From Cricetomys ansorgei (taxonomy: Eukaryota > Chordata > Mammalia > Rodentia > Nesomyidae): 64,000 bases of DNA. The position numbers were made by a program, and so were the translations under genes. Shown here one piece after another: positions 10,794 through 23,359 of the stretch. The stretch covers positions 62,001-126,000 of the forward strand of contig JAMJFZ010001801.1 in the NCBI GenBank assembly GCA_026225945.1, written 5' to 3'. Under the pieces are notes generated by a model. The model made no database searches. It saw nothing but the letters and a program-made list of their open reading frames with translations, and was not told the origin of the DNA. Position 1 is the stretch's first letter. Every line of letters starts with the position of its first letter.

Positions 10794-10960
10794 TTTTTTT
10801 TTTTTTTTTTTTTTTGAGACAGGTTTCTCTGTTGTAACTCTGGCTGTCCTGGAACTCACTCTGTAGACCAGGCTGGCCTTGAACTCACAGAGATCTGCCT
10901 GCCTCTGCCTCCCAAATGCTGGGATTAAAGGCTTGTGCCACCACTGCCCAACTCGGGTGT
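10794..10960 (-). repeat. Young B1 SINE with poly-T (reverse poly-A)
   Basis: An intact A-tail (T run 10794-10815) followed by nearly consensus B1. It carries the variant GTTTCTCTGTTGTAACTCTG, shared with copies at 28.0, 32.4 and 35.4 kb. Confidence 0.95.
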
Positions 10961-11264
10961 ATCTTACAGAGCTCTCTGCTTTGGTTGGCTGGCTTTCACT
11001 TCATTCTAGAAAGGGCTGTCATTCAAGAGTCATGTCTCAGGTACTGGAACTAGCCCAACACACTGCTTGAGAAACTTTAGTTCTCTTGTATGTATTCTGT
11101 CTTCCAGGGAAGGTAGAACTCCTAAAGCCCACAAAAGTCAAACTCCTCAGATTGAGCCAATTAAGGCTCGCTTGCTAAGTTCATACTGACAGGTCATAAA
11201 AGACAGTCCACTTAAGATCTGGAATATATTAATGAACTTGAAAAGAATAAGGATAATGAAGTTT

Positions 11265-11575
11265 TATGATGTGATCTGAATATGAAATGTTTCTCACAGA
11301 CTCATGTGTTGGATACTTGGTGCTGATGGATGTGCATGTGGAGGGGGCACTCCAGGAAGTACACCCTGTCTGGAGGAAGCGAGTTGCAGGTCTCCTTTGT
11401 TGGTCTCACCTGGGCCCATCCTTTCCCCGCCTCTGCTCCTGGTTGCTATGGTATGAGGGACTCTACTCCCACCCCATCCCTGCCATGATGGACTGAAACT
11501 TTGACCATGACTCCAAGTGAACTTTTGGTCCTTTCAAGTAGTTTGTACCAGGCATTTTGTCATAGTGACACAAAG
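11265..11575 (+). mobile_element. Ancient LTR-like repeat (MaLR/RMER type)
   Basis: Starts near TGTGATCTGAATATGAAATG and ends near GCATTTTGTCATAGTGACAC. This arrangement recalls MaLR/RMER LTR ends. No intact ends are visible. Confidence 0.35.
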
Positions 11576-11579
11576 TGTC

Positions 11580-12630
11580 TCATGCAGGAAAGATGCTAAA
11601 ATACTTTTTTAAAAATTGAGTGTGAGAATCTGTTTGGAAATAAAAATTATCTTTAGTAAGTACTGTATTGAGTAATACTCACATTTTGAACTGAGATTTA
11701 GTGTCATGAAATATATATCTGGGTAACTTCATACTTCATAAAAATAAATATACATGTAACAATCCTTTCCCATTTAATTCCATTTAGGGATTTTATAGTT
11801 GGGAGGGAAATTTCATCTCTGTAATTTACTTTGTTTGTGGCTAAATATGCACTAATTATGTTCAAATTTCCAATGTTGAGGACTGCCAGACCTCTTGGAC
11901 TTAGGAGGAGAATCCTAGGACCTGAAGTTTCCAAGATGTGAGGGCAATCTGGCTATGATACCTTTCACCCAATTAATCACCACGGTTGACTCATCTGATC
12001 CGGCTGGCTAGGTGGGTGTCCACGTCGTCCCTCACCTCTCTGTGAACATCCTTCTCCAAGTGTCATGCTGAAGAGGATGACCTTTCCTAATGGAGGAGGG
12101 CCAGTCCTCCATCAGGGTCAAAGATAGATGAGTGGCTGCATGCTCCTGGTGGGACCTAACCTTCCCCAGCACAGCCCTGTAGCCCTAAAGCGCACTCTGA
12201 CTTCAGGGGCAGTGTCTTTGGAGTACTCTTGTCAGCAGAGAACGTATGTGTTCCTGGCAAAAGTAACCTGTCTGTTCTTTAGATATAAAGCAAATTCAGA
12301 CCCTCTTTTACATGATGACTTTTGACAGTTTGAGAATAGAGAGAGTTCTCTTGGCCTGCTCTCTTTCTGGGCCAACCAAACCCTTATTCTTCACCTTTTT
12401 GTTTTTCTCATAAATCATTTGCATATCATTATCCTAAGATTGGAGAATAATTCATAGTTTTGATTTTGCATAACGGGATTTTTCATCCATATTTATTATA
12501 AAAGGTTCTGGCACTCTTGGTTAAAAAAGAGTGAAAGCATACCAAAGGAACGACATGAAAACTGGAAAGTGACCTGTTTCCTCTCTGGTTCCTTAGGTTT
12601 TTGCTTCAGAGATAACCTCACTGAGTGTTT
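11580..12630. other. No gene seen
   Basis: Unique-looking intronic or intergenic sequence. The longest open frames are short and do not resemble protein. Confidence 0.45.
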
Positions 12631-12637
12631 CTGGGGG

Positions 12638-12960
12638 TCCAGTGAGATAGCTCAGTGGGTGAGAGTGCTTGCCAGGCAAGCCCGCTGAGCTGAGTTCAGT
12701 CCCCAGAACTCATGTAGAAAGACCAGATTCGGTGGCGCACATCTGCAATCCCAGCGCTCTTACAGGGGAACAGGAGGCAGGCCAGGTGGCCTGGAGTATG
12801 CAGTGTGGCTGAAGCAAGAGGGATGCTGTTTCATCCGTGTGGAAGCAAAGAGCCGGTTCCTCAAGGTTGTCCTGTGACCGCCACACACATGGTATGGCAC
12901 GCACATGCCTATACTCACACACACAGACACACAATATAAAATAATTGAAATTAGAAGTTT
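12638..12960 (+). repeat. Composite SINE
   Basis: GTGAGATAGCTCAGTGGGTG (tRNA-type head) continues into a B1-like segment (GGTGGCGCACATCTGCAATC) and an ACACAC tail. Confidence 0.7.
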
Positions 12961-13194
12961 CTGAAGGGACAATCAACATATAATGTATGTGTGCACAACA
13001 TATACATTGTACACACATTTATGCATAACATGAAAATTGTAATAAAATTGAAATTTGAATCTTATTGCAGTTATGTTTGTGATTTGCACTATTTAATAAT
13101 GCGTAATAATAAAATGTTTATGATGCAAGCGTCATGCTAAATACTGTACATATGGTATTTTTAACCTTTATAAGAATTATGCAAGGGAGAAATG

Positions 13195-13330
13195 ACATCA
13201 AATGCTGGCCGGAATGTGGAGAAAGAGGAATCCTTATAGCCACCTGGTAGGAATATAAACTGGCCTAGTTACTGTGGAAGCCAGGGTAAAGTTTTCTCAA
13301 AACCACTGCCCAGCTCTACAGTTTCTGGGT
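13195..13330 (+). mobile_element. L1 3'-end fragment
   Basis: GGCCGGAATGTGGAGAAAGA followed by CACCTGGTAGGAATATAAAC matches the well-known L1 ORF2 C-terminal/3' region. It is short and broken. Confidence 0.6.
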
Positions 13331-13389
13331 GTAGAACTAAAGGTCTGTGAGTCACCTTACTGCAGACATGCTTGCACAGCTATGTTATG

Positions 13390-13560
13390 GCTGTGCTGTT
13401 CTTGTGTGATTATGTATGGATAGATGCACCTGTGCTCATGCAACATGTTTATGTTGAGGTCAGAGGACAACTTTGGCTGTCATCTCTCAGGTGTCTCCCA
13501 CCTTTGAGGTGGGGTCCCTTTCCCTGGCCTGGAACTTACTGAGTTCCAGGGAATTAATTG
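13390..13560 (-). repeat. Degraded SINE
   Basis: TTGAGGTCAGAGGACAACTT and CCTGGCCTGGAACTTACTGA are fragments of tRNA-type and B1-type SINEs in reverse. Confidence 0.4.
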
Positions 13561-13653
13561 GGAGGTGGTAAGGGAAACTAGCAAGATGGAGAGAGGGGTC
13601 ACGGGAAGGGCAGTGGAGAGGGGAGTAAGAACAAAGAATAATATGTGTGTATG

Positions 13654-14099
13654 TGTTGGGCCTTATGGCCGGGTGAGGGGCCTGTGGTCCAAACTCAAAC
13701 CAAGCTCGAGTTTAGAGGCCTGTCTCTGAGCCTCTAGTTCCACATAACGGTGAGTAAGCATAGCCTATTCTGGTGGCGACTCTGCCTAGTAACTGCTACG
13801 TGTAAAAATCTTACTGGATCTCCCCCTCACTCCACTTTACCTCACACCCTATGTCACCTCTCCTCATCTCCTAGACCCTCCCATTCACCCTCAGCCTATA
13901 AAAAGGCGGCTTCTAATAATAAAAGCGAGTTCCTGCTTGGACAGTTCTCTCGGCTCTGTGTGTGTGTGTATATGTGTGTGTGTCTTTTCTCCTGGTGGGG
14001 GAGTGGTCAGGCCATTGATACTCACCATCCCGCTTAGCCCCAGGGGGACAGGCTGGTCCTGCTGCCCCTCAACGACTTGTACTGTCGGAAAGCCCGACA
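13654..14099 (+). mobile_element. Solo LTR of an ERVK-type element with 6-bp target duplication
   Basis: The element begins TGTTGGGC and ends GCCCGACA; these ends are imperfect inverted repeats of each other. TGTATG flanks it on both sides (13648-13653 and 14100-14105). Inside are CCTATAAAAAGG near 13896 (TATA), TAATAATAAAAGCG near 13914 (poly-A signal region), and a TG microsatellite. The 446 bp length, TG..CA ends and 6-bp duplication fit a class II (ERVK) LTR left by recombination of a provirus. No internal viral genes are present. The intact flanking duplication implies a fairly recent insertion. Confidence 0.85.
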
Positions 14100-14261
14100 T
14101 GTATGAACACGTCACAATGAAGCCTATTTTTTTGTGTGCTGACCAAGCAACTAATGAAAATTAGTCAAGTTCCAGGCTGGCCAGAAGGTTTCCAGGGCTT
14201 TTCCTGTCTCTGCTACCCACCTTGCCATTGCATGTGTTGCCTGGCCTAGCTCTTTTTTTCT

Positions 14262-14350
14262 TTTTTTTAAACACATGGGTTCTGGTGATTTGAACTCAGG
14301 TCCTCATGCTTGTAAAGCAACTTTACCAACTAAGCCATCTCTCCAGCCTG
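14262..14350 (-). repeat. B2 SINE head fragment
   Basis: TTTGAACTCAGGTCCTCATG and CTAAGCCATCTCTCCAGCC, read in reverse. Confidence 0.8.
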
Positions 14351-14364
14351 TGTATTATTCTTGA

Positions 14365-14418
14365 CAGCTATGATAGAACTAGTCTAAAGGTCTATAAACA
14401 GATGAATGGATTAAAACT

Positions 14419-14469
<51 letters not shown>

Positions 14470-14500
14470 ATACAGATATTATTTAGTTGTGAGAACTTAG
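14365..14500 (+). mobile_element. L1 3' fragment interrupted by (AT)n
   Basis: TATAAACAGATGAATGGATT and ATTATTTAGTTGTGAG are L1 3'-region words. Between them a 46-bp perfect (AT)n (14422-14467) has expanded from the original TATATA. Confidence 0.55.
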
Positions 14501-14682
14501 TGAAATTTGTTGTTAATTTTCCAGGGTGATCTTATTGTTTAATGAATGGAACTGAAGATCATTTTGTAAAGCAAAAGAAAAGAAAAGAAAGTTATAGGCA
14601 AATATTGCATATTTTTCTTCTACAGTTACCAATATTACCAATATTGAAAACACCACAACTTTCTTATACTCAAAGATCCTAG

Positions 14683-14850
14683 GGCTGGAGAAATGGCTTA
14701 GTGTTAAGAGCCCTGGCTGCTCTTCCAGAGGACCCGGATTCGGTTCCCAGCAGCCACATGGCAGCTCACAACTGTTTGTAACTCTGGTTCCAAGGGATCT
14801 GATACCTTCACTCAGACATACATGCACACAAAACAATTCATATAGAATAA
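14683..14850 (+). repeat. B2 SINE, near complete
   Basis: GGGCTGGAGAAATGGCTTAG through CCCAGCAGCCACATGGCAGC to an A/T-rich tail. Confidence 0.92.
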
Positions 14851-14879
14851 AATTTTTTAAAAATCATTAAAAATATTAT

Positions 14880-16030
14880 TTTAAAGATGCTAGAGGCTGC
14901 AAAAGGAGTCCCAAAGGAACATTGTTTAGTTAACCACATCCAAGGTGAACGTAATTAAGTAAAAGAGACCAACCGTTCACCCGGACAGCTGATGATCATT
15001 CTTCCAAGTATGTCCAAAGTAGAATTTGACAAATGTGACAGCACTTGCTTCAGTTTCACTGAGGCTTGCCCACAGCAGCACTGATGCATGGAAGTAGAGG
15101 GTGCAGTGGGCAGTAGCAATTGGCAACGTGTCTCGGCTCCCGTTCTGTAACAAACGAGCTCTACAATCCAAGTCTCAAACTTGCACTGAATTACTTGTCT
15201 CTTTCCCATCTCCTAGGAATCTGTATTTGCTATTTCTTTCAGGAACCTCTTCCTGGCTTTTTTCATGAGCAAATACTAACCTCCCAAAGGGCAGCACTCA
15301 CACACACACACACACACACCAGTTACCTAGACTTCTGTTATTCTGAAACATCTCGCTTTCCAGTGCCCCTTTATTCTTACAATATTCCTTTCAACTTTAT
15401 CAGGAATACTTAACTCAGTATTTCAACTGACCTGCACAGCCTGGCCAAGTAGGACCAGCTCTGCCTGTCACATTCCTCTGAGAGCACAGCATCGGGACTC
15501 GGCACCTGCTCGCCATATTCTTGGACTTGTCCTCTCCTCTAGACCTCAATTTCCTTACCTTAATCCACTCACAGCAAACCCCCTACCTTACTCTATCCTC
15601 GTTTAAGAAAAACAAGCAATACCCGGACACACTTATAAATATAAGCTGCTTTGCCTTGCTCCTGCACAGGTCTTGGTTTTAAAGGCAGTGGGTTAGAAGT
15701 GTTGTGGTCAGACTGGATCAAACAAAGCCCTGAAATTTTACAGACATAATCTAGATACTATTGAGGAGAGTAGGCTAAACCTCTAAAAGTAGTGTCTAGC
15801 CTCATACCTTTTCTTTAAACAGAGTCACTCTGTTTTCATATTCTTTATACATGCAAAGGCGGGGTAAGGCTTTACTGGAAAAAAAAAAGAACCTACTGCC
15901 TACCAATGAAGTTTGAAACCCTAGAAAATCCACAAGACCTCAGAGCTGCAAGAGCTTATTATATAACCAATATATATGAGGAGCTGAGATTGTATGTATC
16001 TGTGGTTTTTATTATAGAAACCACTAGAGC
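14880..16030. other. No gene seen
   Basis: Unique-looking sequence with a (CA)n at about 15299-15320. No exon or clear repeat family. Confidence 0.45.
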
Positions 16031-16031
16031 T

Positions 16032-16115
16032 GAGGCTCTAGCTCAGCGGCGAGCCTTTACCTAGCGTGAGTACTGCTCTAGCTTCCATCCTCAGCTCTGA
16101 ACACACAAAAAGGTC
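16032..16115 (+). repeat. ID-like SINE
   Basis: GAGGCTCTAGCTCAGCGGCG...TCCATCCTCAGC is tRNA-Ala/ID-like, ending ACACACAAAA. Confidence 0.6.
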
Positions 16116-16119
16116 TTGA

Positions 16120-16800
16120 CTCCAGAGAACACAGATCCACATACAAACTGCTAAACCCCTCGGGGCAGACAGCTTTGGGATCCGTGTGCAACAGCATACA
16201 GTGTGACAACAGAGCGAGGAGTGAAGTGTGGCGTGTCTGTTATAACTCTCATAAAACAAGACAGTGTGTGAGTCCCCAGCTCTGCATGCCCTGATGGGCA
16301 TGACTGAGACAGCACTGTCTCAGCCCCCTACCCTGCCTGGGGCTTCATCAGTGGCTCTATTTTAAGAGCAGGAAACACAGTGACTATGCCTACCAACCTT
16401 CCTGGCTGTTAAAACGCAATTTTCTGTCCCTCCAGCTGTACAAGCGGCCACAGGGTGCCCAGGATCCTTACTCTCCTTGGCAGATCTCTGTCACAGCTCA
16501 TCCTGTCTAAGGATGTAGGCTTCTTTCTTATGTACATTGACACCACCCACTCTGCTTCCCCACTGTGCAACCTAAACATGACAGGACACAAACCCTGTGC
16601 TGGTGATGGCGGAGGTCTAGAGGGGAGGGAATTGTGGGACAGCTCTCTCTCTTCTACTCAATCTTGTAATAAATATAAATCTGCCCCGAAACATGTCAGC
16701 CTTAAAGTTTATTTCTGTGTATGGGGGAGGGCAAACGATAATGACATTTGTATATGAGGATGCCACAACACCACTTCTTTATCAGCTAACCTAAGCAGTT
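16120..16800. other. No gene seen; possible LTR 3' remnant
   Basis: Contains CTTGTAATAAATATAAATC near 16663, a poly-A signal in an LTR-like setting, but no ends can be defined. Confidence 0.3.
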
Positions 16801-16875
16801 TTAACCCTAAAGGTAGGTATTACACCCGTACACACCACATACAGGCACATGCACATTCATGCACACATACGTACA

Positions 16876-16945
16876 CACTCACTGCTTGTAATCCTAGCAC
16901 TTGAGAAGTAGAGGCAGGAGAATCAGGAGTTCAAGGTCATTAAAC
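16876..16945 (+). repeat. B1 fragment
   Basis: GCTTGTAATCCTAGCACTTG ... GAGTTCAAGGTCAT. Confidence 0.75.
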
Positions 16946-17138
16946 AACAACAGCAGCAACAAACAAAACAATAACAACAACAAATAGCAACATCCAAATA
17001 GCTAGAAATGGTGGTTACACCTGCTTCTTCCACAAACCCTTCTTATTGGGAGATGCCTATAGTTCCTTTACTCCAGGGGTTGAGGTGGGAGAACTGTGAG
17101 TTTGAGGATGATTTAGGCTTAAGGTAGATTAAGACTAT

Positions 17139-17162
17139 ATATATGTATGTATATGTATATAT

Positions 17163-17197
<35 letters not shown>
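17139..17197. repeat. (TA)n/(TGTA)n/(CA)n compound microsatellite
   Basis: TATATATGTATGTATATG followed by about 34 bp of CA. Confidence 0.9.
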
Positions 17198-17199
<2 letters not shown>

Positions 17200-17204
17200 C
17201 TTTT

Positions 17205-17355
17205 TATTGCTTGTTTTTTGAGAGAGCTTTTTTCTTCATAGGGCTCTCCTAAAACTTTCTTTGTAGACCAGGCTGGCCTCGAACTCACAGAGATCCCCCT
17301 GCCTCTGCCTCCCAAGGGCTGGGATTAAAGGTGTGTACCACCATTGCTCAGCCCA
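17205..17355 (-). repeat. B1 SINE
   Basis: GTAGACCAGGCTGGCCTCGA, CTGGGATTAAAGGTGTGTAC. Confidence 0.92.
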
Positions 17356-17394
17356 GAAACACTTCCTGTGCACCTCAGCATCAGAGTACAGGTT

Positions 17395-17540
17395 TGTACT
17401 CTAAGCTTGTACTCAATTGGGAGGCCGAGGAAGGCAGAGGCAGGGGCATTATGAGTTTGAGGATAGCCTGCACTACATAGTAAACACCAGGCAAATCTAG
17501 GCTACACATTGATACTCTGTCTCAACCAACCAACCAACCA
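17395..17540 (+). repeat. Diverged B1 SINE
   Basis: GAGGCCGAGGAAGGCAGAGG and ATACTCTGTCTCAACC, followed by (CCAA)n. Confidence 0.75.
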
Positions 17541-17711
17541 AGCAAGACAAAGCAACAGTACCAGCAGCCACTCATTGCTCTCTTTGGCCTACCAGGATTT
17601 CTCTGGGCTGTGTTTCATGGAAATCCTCCAGGATACCCTCAAAACAACTCTTGATGTACACCCTGTAGCTTCCTGTTGCTCAAGCGTGGTCCTTGTTGCT
17701 GTTTTGGTTGT

Positions 17712-17860
17712 GGCTGGGGGCCTAGGGTCTCATTATGTAGCCCGGACTGGACTAAATTTGTTAAGTAGACCAGGCTGGCTCTTAACTCATGGAGATCTAC
17801 CTGCCTCTGACTCCCGAGCGCTGGGATTAGACACTGCACTACCATGCTTAGCTTCTCAGA
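17712..17860 (-). repeat. B1 SINE
   Basis: GTAGACCAGGCTGGCTCTTA and GAGCGCTGGGATTAG. Confidence 0.85.
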
Positions 17861-17869
17861 TGTTCTAAC

Positions 17870-18720
17870 CTGGAACCATTGATCCAACAATACTGTACAG
17901 GGACTGGGTCCAGCCCTCGGATGGTGCAGAGCACTTGGAGCCTCTGCCTCATTCATACCAAGCTTTCTATAGACAAGATAATTAACAGGATGCCTTGAAG
18001 TGCATGGCACCTGTTGTGTGCAGCAGTGGGTGCCCTAAACTAAGTCTCTCTAACTAGCTTGGATGCTGCCTGTGTCAGTGCAACTATGTTTGGATCTGAC
18101 TGCTTTGGCTCCTTTTGTCTGTGTGTTGCTTTGTCAGCCAAACCATGATGCCACATCAGTACCAGGGCACCCTGGGAAAATATGTCTGAGATGTGAAGAC
18201 AGAAGTGACTGGGTAGATATTCAGGATCGAAGTAAGCAGAAAAAAGTCTACTACATATTTTTGTGGTGATTTTCTGGCCACAAGTAACATTTTCTGCCAG
18301 GCAGAGTTGAACACTCTAGGAGATAAATATCTACTTCTGCCAACCCACTTTACACTCTCCCTCATTAATTATGCAACTACAACACTTCACCTCCTGGGAC
18401 AAATGAAGATGTATTCAGTGAGTCATTTTTGATTGAGTTTTAAAATTCACAGCTGTCACTCTTTATACCCAAAGAGAAAAAGCAATACCCGCTCAAACAT
18501 CTCTCTGAGACATTTGAGACTGATGCTTGCCCTAGCTACAGGACCAGCCCCGAGGAGACGGAGGTACTCAGCAGATGCAAGGTGCTGCCACTCACTGGCC
18601 ACAGACACTTAGGTAAGGAGGAAAGAGTCATCCCTCAGATCCAGAGAGTAACCAGAGCATCTGCAGCCTGGAGCAGAGTGTGGGCGCATGGGGCTGTTAG
18701 CGGCGACACTCCCGAGTTAG
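17870..18720. other. No gene seen
   Basis: Unique-looking sequence. A 77-bp stretch with splice-like ends at 18536-18612 is discussed under rejected items. Confidence 0.4.
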
Positions 18721-18724
18721 AGGG

Positions 18725-18790
18725 TCACTGTTGGCTACATAGTGAGTTTGAGGCCAGTCTAGGCTGTCTAAGACCCTCTCTAAGAAAGCC
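18725..18790 (+). repeat. B1 fragment
   Basis: CTACATAGTGAGTTTGAGGC and AAGACCCTCTCTAAG. Confidence 0.6.
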
Positions 18791-19013
18791 AAAGCAGACA
18801 GGCAATCCTGTCTGCACCAGAATACCTCATGCTTCCCCCTGAACCTGTTTTGAGTAGATGAAGACATAGAGAAGTGGCCTCTCAGGGAGCCCAAGGACAG
18901 GGTAGCTGCAGCAGCAGGGTAATGTTCCTTTGGCAGAAGGGCCTTAGAAGTCGCCCAGTAGCTGGGAACCTTGGATATTCCATATGTAGAGAAAGTAAAC
19001 TATCTCACCCCAG

Positions 19014-19015
<2 letters not shown>

Positions 19016-19060
<45 letters not shown>
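19016..19060. repeat. Perfect (TG)n
   Basis: 45 bp of uninterrupted TG. Confidence 0.95.
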
Positions 19061-19064
<4 letters not shown>

Positions 19065-19079
19065 GCATGTTAGAATTGT

Positions 19080-19225
19080 TTCTTGAGACAGGGTTTCTCT
19101 ACTTAGTCCTCCCTGGCTAGCCTAGAACTCCGTCTGTAGACAAGGCTGGGCTTGAACTCAGAGATCCACTTGTCTCTGCATCCTGAGAGCTGGGATTAAA
19201 GGCATGCACCAACCATGCCCAGCGT
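19080..19225 (-). repeat. B1 SINE
   Basis: TTGAGACAGGGTTTCTCTAC and GCTGGGATTAAAGGCATGCA. Confidence 0.92.
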
Positions 19226-19479
19226 TAGAGTTGGTTATCAGAGAAACTGCGAGTCTCTGTAGATGGGAACGGGTCTGAAGGCTGCCCTTCTGTAAAAGGT
19301 GCTGGCATTATAAGGGAATACGCATTAGCCAGCCATTGGTTAGAAACAGGGTTTCCTATGACATATCTTCCTTTTGCCCAGGGAAGATATTTTCACAGGA
19401 AGGAAAGATTGGCGTCTGATACTTGCCCACACAATGGTTCTTGCTTTGGGGACTTTGTGTTTTTATTTTTTATTTTTGT

Positions 19480-19620
19480 CTTTTTGAGATGGGGTTTCTC
19501 TGCCCTTGCCGTCCTGGAACTCACTCTGTAGACCAGGCTGGGCCTTGAACTCAGATATTCACCTGCCTCTGCCTCCCGAGTGCTGGGATTAAATGCATGT
19601 GCCACCACCTCCCGGCACAT
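19480..19620 (-). repeat. B1 SINE
   Basis: GAGATGGGGTTTCTCTGCCC, GTAGACCAGGCTGGGCC and GTGCTGGGATTAAATGC. Confidence 0.92.
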
Positions 19621-19624
19621 CTTT

Positions 19625-20930
19625 GAGAACTTTGTGTAACCTGAAAATCCTTGTTTTGGGACTCCTCCCTGAGCCTGCAGCCACTTCCTGCCCCCTATTA
19701 CTGGAAACCTCTATGCCTTTGTTAATTCTATATACAGTTCAGCTAACCAGCATCCCCTTGAGCCTTGTGCTCTGCAGAATCTGTGTTTGGGGAGGTAATA
19801 AGATTTTTTTTCTGTTAATCTGTTTATAAATCATTTTATAGATTAAGACAGTCAAGCCTTTACAGTGAACAGAATAAATCTAAAACTTGCCGCCACTTTC
19901 AGGAGTTTTGAGGCAGTAGAGGACTTCCTTGTTCCTGGAGCCTTGAGAAACCAGGGCTCCAGTTTACTGTGGACATCTAGACAAGACTGCCACCTTCAGG
20001 CTGCACTGCGGAAGTGTGCTTCAACATAAATTCTTTTCCAGCAGAATATGCTCGGCAGGCTGTGCTTGACCATTCACATGCTCTCTGATTCCTTCGTGTT
20101 CTGCTAGACTTTTAACTATTCCTGTTCAAATATTAATGTTGTTGCACTAGGGATAGATCAATTCACTACATTTTTAACTATACTATATTCAAAGACCAAC
20201 GTTAAAATACTAAAAATAGACAGATTGTTTGATTAACTATTAGACACAGGCTCTTCACTGTTCTAGTTATGCAGATCAAATTGGCCTTGAACTAACGGCC
20301 ATCTTCCTGCTACAGCCTCCTTCTGCGAGGATTGAATTTAGGTTGACGAGCTTGGAGGCACACCAGTCCTGGTTTGTTTTAGAGGCAGAGGCTCACTATT
20401 TAGCTCAGGAGGCCGGCTGTCCTCAAGCCTGCCAACCTTAGCCTCTCTGCTCTAGGGAAGGTACACAGTGAATGACTGTCCTTGTCACCCTAAACTGCCA
20501 GTTATGAAAAGTCCCCACTTGCCACCAATTCCTGGAAGGGCCATCTTGCCTGAGAGGAAAGTGCCATTTTTCACTTCAAAGCAGTTATAAATGGAGATGA
20601 ATTCCAGGGAGGACCACTTTGGAGAAGTCTTCTCTTAGTTCTGATTTTGGCTTACTTAGCTTAAATGGGATGGTCATTAGAAGAAATTCTAAAGTCCTCA
20701 GTGTGAAAAAAGCCCTAAGATGACAGTGAGCAGTCGCTCCGCATCCCTCCCTTGTTCATCCTTCTGAGTGAAGAGGGGCAGGGACAGGTCAGGAGCCCCC
20801 CAGAGGGGCGAAGGCCTGAAGGCCCGGACCACAGCAACGATTTCTGTAGTGTCCTCCAGGGGCGTCCACCAGTGAACTGCAAGAACCCTGGACCCTGCTC
20901 TGCAGTTCAGGAAACTACACTAAAATAAGG
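19625..20930. other. No gene seen
   Basis: Unique-looking sequence with only weak SINE traces near 20.25-20.45 kb. I looked here for further ARMH1-like exons on the minus strand and found none. Confidence 0.4.
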
Positions 20931-20937
20931 AGAAAAT

Positions 20938-21120
20938 GGGCTGGGGAGATAGCTCGACAGTTAAGAGCTCTGGCTGCTGGAATTCAGGTCTAGCCCCCAC
21001 ACTGGCTGGCTTATAAGGGCCTGTAACTCCAACTTCTGGGGATCCAACATTCTCTTCTGGCTTTCGTAGGTTCTCTCTCTCTCTCTCTCTGTCTCAGACA
21101 CAGACACACACACATTTCTT
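20938..21120 (+). repeat. B2 SINE with (CT)n
   Basis: GGGCTGGGGAGATAGCTCGA head; (CT)n near 21070-21090; ACACACAC tail. Confidence 0.85.
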
Positions 21121-21135
21121 ACAAAATTGAGCAAC

Positions 21136-21277
21136 TGTCCAGGCAGTGGTGGCACACACCTTTAATCCCAGCACTCAGGAGGCAGAGGCAAGAGGATCTC
21201 TGTGAGTTCGAGGCCAGCCTGGTCTACAGAGTGAGTTCCAGGACAGCTAAAACAGAGAAACCCTGTCTTGAAAAACC

Positions 21278-21316
<39 letters not shown>

Positions 21317-21317
21317 A
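21136..21317 (+). repeat. B1 SINE with (AAAT)n tail
   Basis: GGCAGTGGTGGCACACACCT through GAGAAACCCTGTCTTG, then (AAAT)n at 21281-21317. A short deletion lies before GAGAAACC. Confidence 0.95.
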
Positions 21318-21455
21318 GGCAGGAAGATGAGCAACTGGAGGAGTAAAAGGAAAGAAGCCTATCGCACTTGTTCAGAACGTCCTACACATAAGGCCTCCGG
21401 GACCTTGGAGAGCCTGCCTCTCCCTGCCACCTTTGGGGACCTGGAGGCCACCTAC

Positions 21456-21510
21456 CTTCGGACTGGACTTCCAGGTGCATTGTGCCCAGGACCTTCAGCA
21501 CACAGTCCAC
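21456..21510 (-). pseudogene. ARMH1-like exon remnant (3' part)
   Basis: The minus strand encodes VDCVLKVLGTMHLEVQSE followed by a donor (GAAG|GTAGG at 21455). This closely matches what I recall of the armadillo-like protein ARMH1 just after the exon at 22419-22615. The exon's 5' part and acceptor are not recognisable: upstream in-frame residues (LDFTNRLITS) do not align, and no pyrimidine tract precedes them. It may be a truncated exon, or the 5' part may have diverged. The assignment rests on recall. Confidence 0.5.
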
Positions 21511-21599
21511 ATTGCTTGTTATTAATCTGTTTGTGAAATCCAGTCTGACATCTTCATCTTGGGCCTTTCTCTGGAGCTTCATCATTTGATTTTCCATGA

Positions 21600-22652
<1,053 letters not shown>

Positions 22653-23009
22653 TTAGGAAAACAACCCTCACTCGAGATTGCATAACTTGTATTGCTTTAG
22701 GAGTTTTTCAACCAATCTTGTTTTACAAAAGCAAAATTGAGGCTCGGTTTTCATGTTGCTTTACTGTCCTGTTTATTTCCAGCTCAGTGGCAGAGTAGTT
22801 TCTGCGGCACAGGCAAGTGTGTGTGTGTGGCTTATAGGGAAAATTTCTTGCCCAATATTTGTGAGGCCATGAGTTTGCTACCCAGCAACATAACAATATC
22901 AGATAGTTACATCTGTACATTTTGTGGGTTCATTTTAAATCTCAAAACACAGTTTTGTTTTCTGTACTGGGCATGGAAGCCTTCCTCACCAGACTCTAAC
23001 CTTTTTTTT

Positions 23010-23265
23010 TTTTTAAGACAGTCTTACTGTGTATTCCTGACTTTATTGAACACACAGAGATTTGCTTGTTTGTACCATGCCCAGCTGACTGTGATCTTTT
23101 TTAAGGACAGGCCCTTTTTTTTTTTTTTTTTTTTTTGAAACAGGGCCTCAAGTTGCCTAGGTTGTCTTCAAACTTATCATGTAGCTGAGGATGAACTTGA
23201 AATTTTCACCTCCGCCTTCACCTCCCATTTGCTGGGACTGCAGATGTGCGCCACCACACCTGGTT
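23010..23265 (-). repeat. Two adjacent B1 elements, diverged
   Basis: A partial B1 (AAGACAGTCTTACTGTG) and a second after a 22-nt T-run at about 23115-23136 (AACAGGGCCTCAAGTTGCC ... TGCTGGGACTGCAGATGTGC). Confidence 0.8.
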
Positions 23266-23359
23266 TTAGAGACCATATACTTCATCTTTTTCTCATAACA
23301 TCTTTACGTATATCCAGCACAGTAGGCATTCAATAATTTTTAAGTGATTATTCTTTTTA

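Noticed and set aside
18536..18612. 77-bp + strand segment between GCCCTAG and GTAAGG
   Set aside because: The ends look like splice sites, but in the frame set by exon 1 it ends in TAG, the pyrimidine tract is weak, and the peptide is unrecognised.
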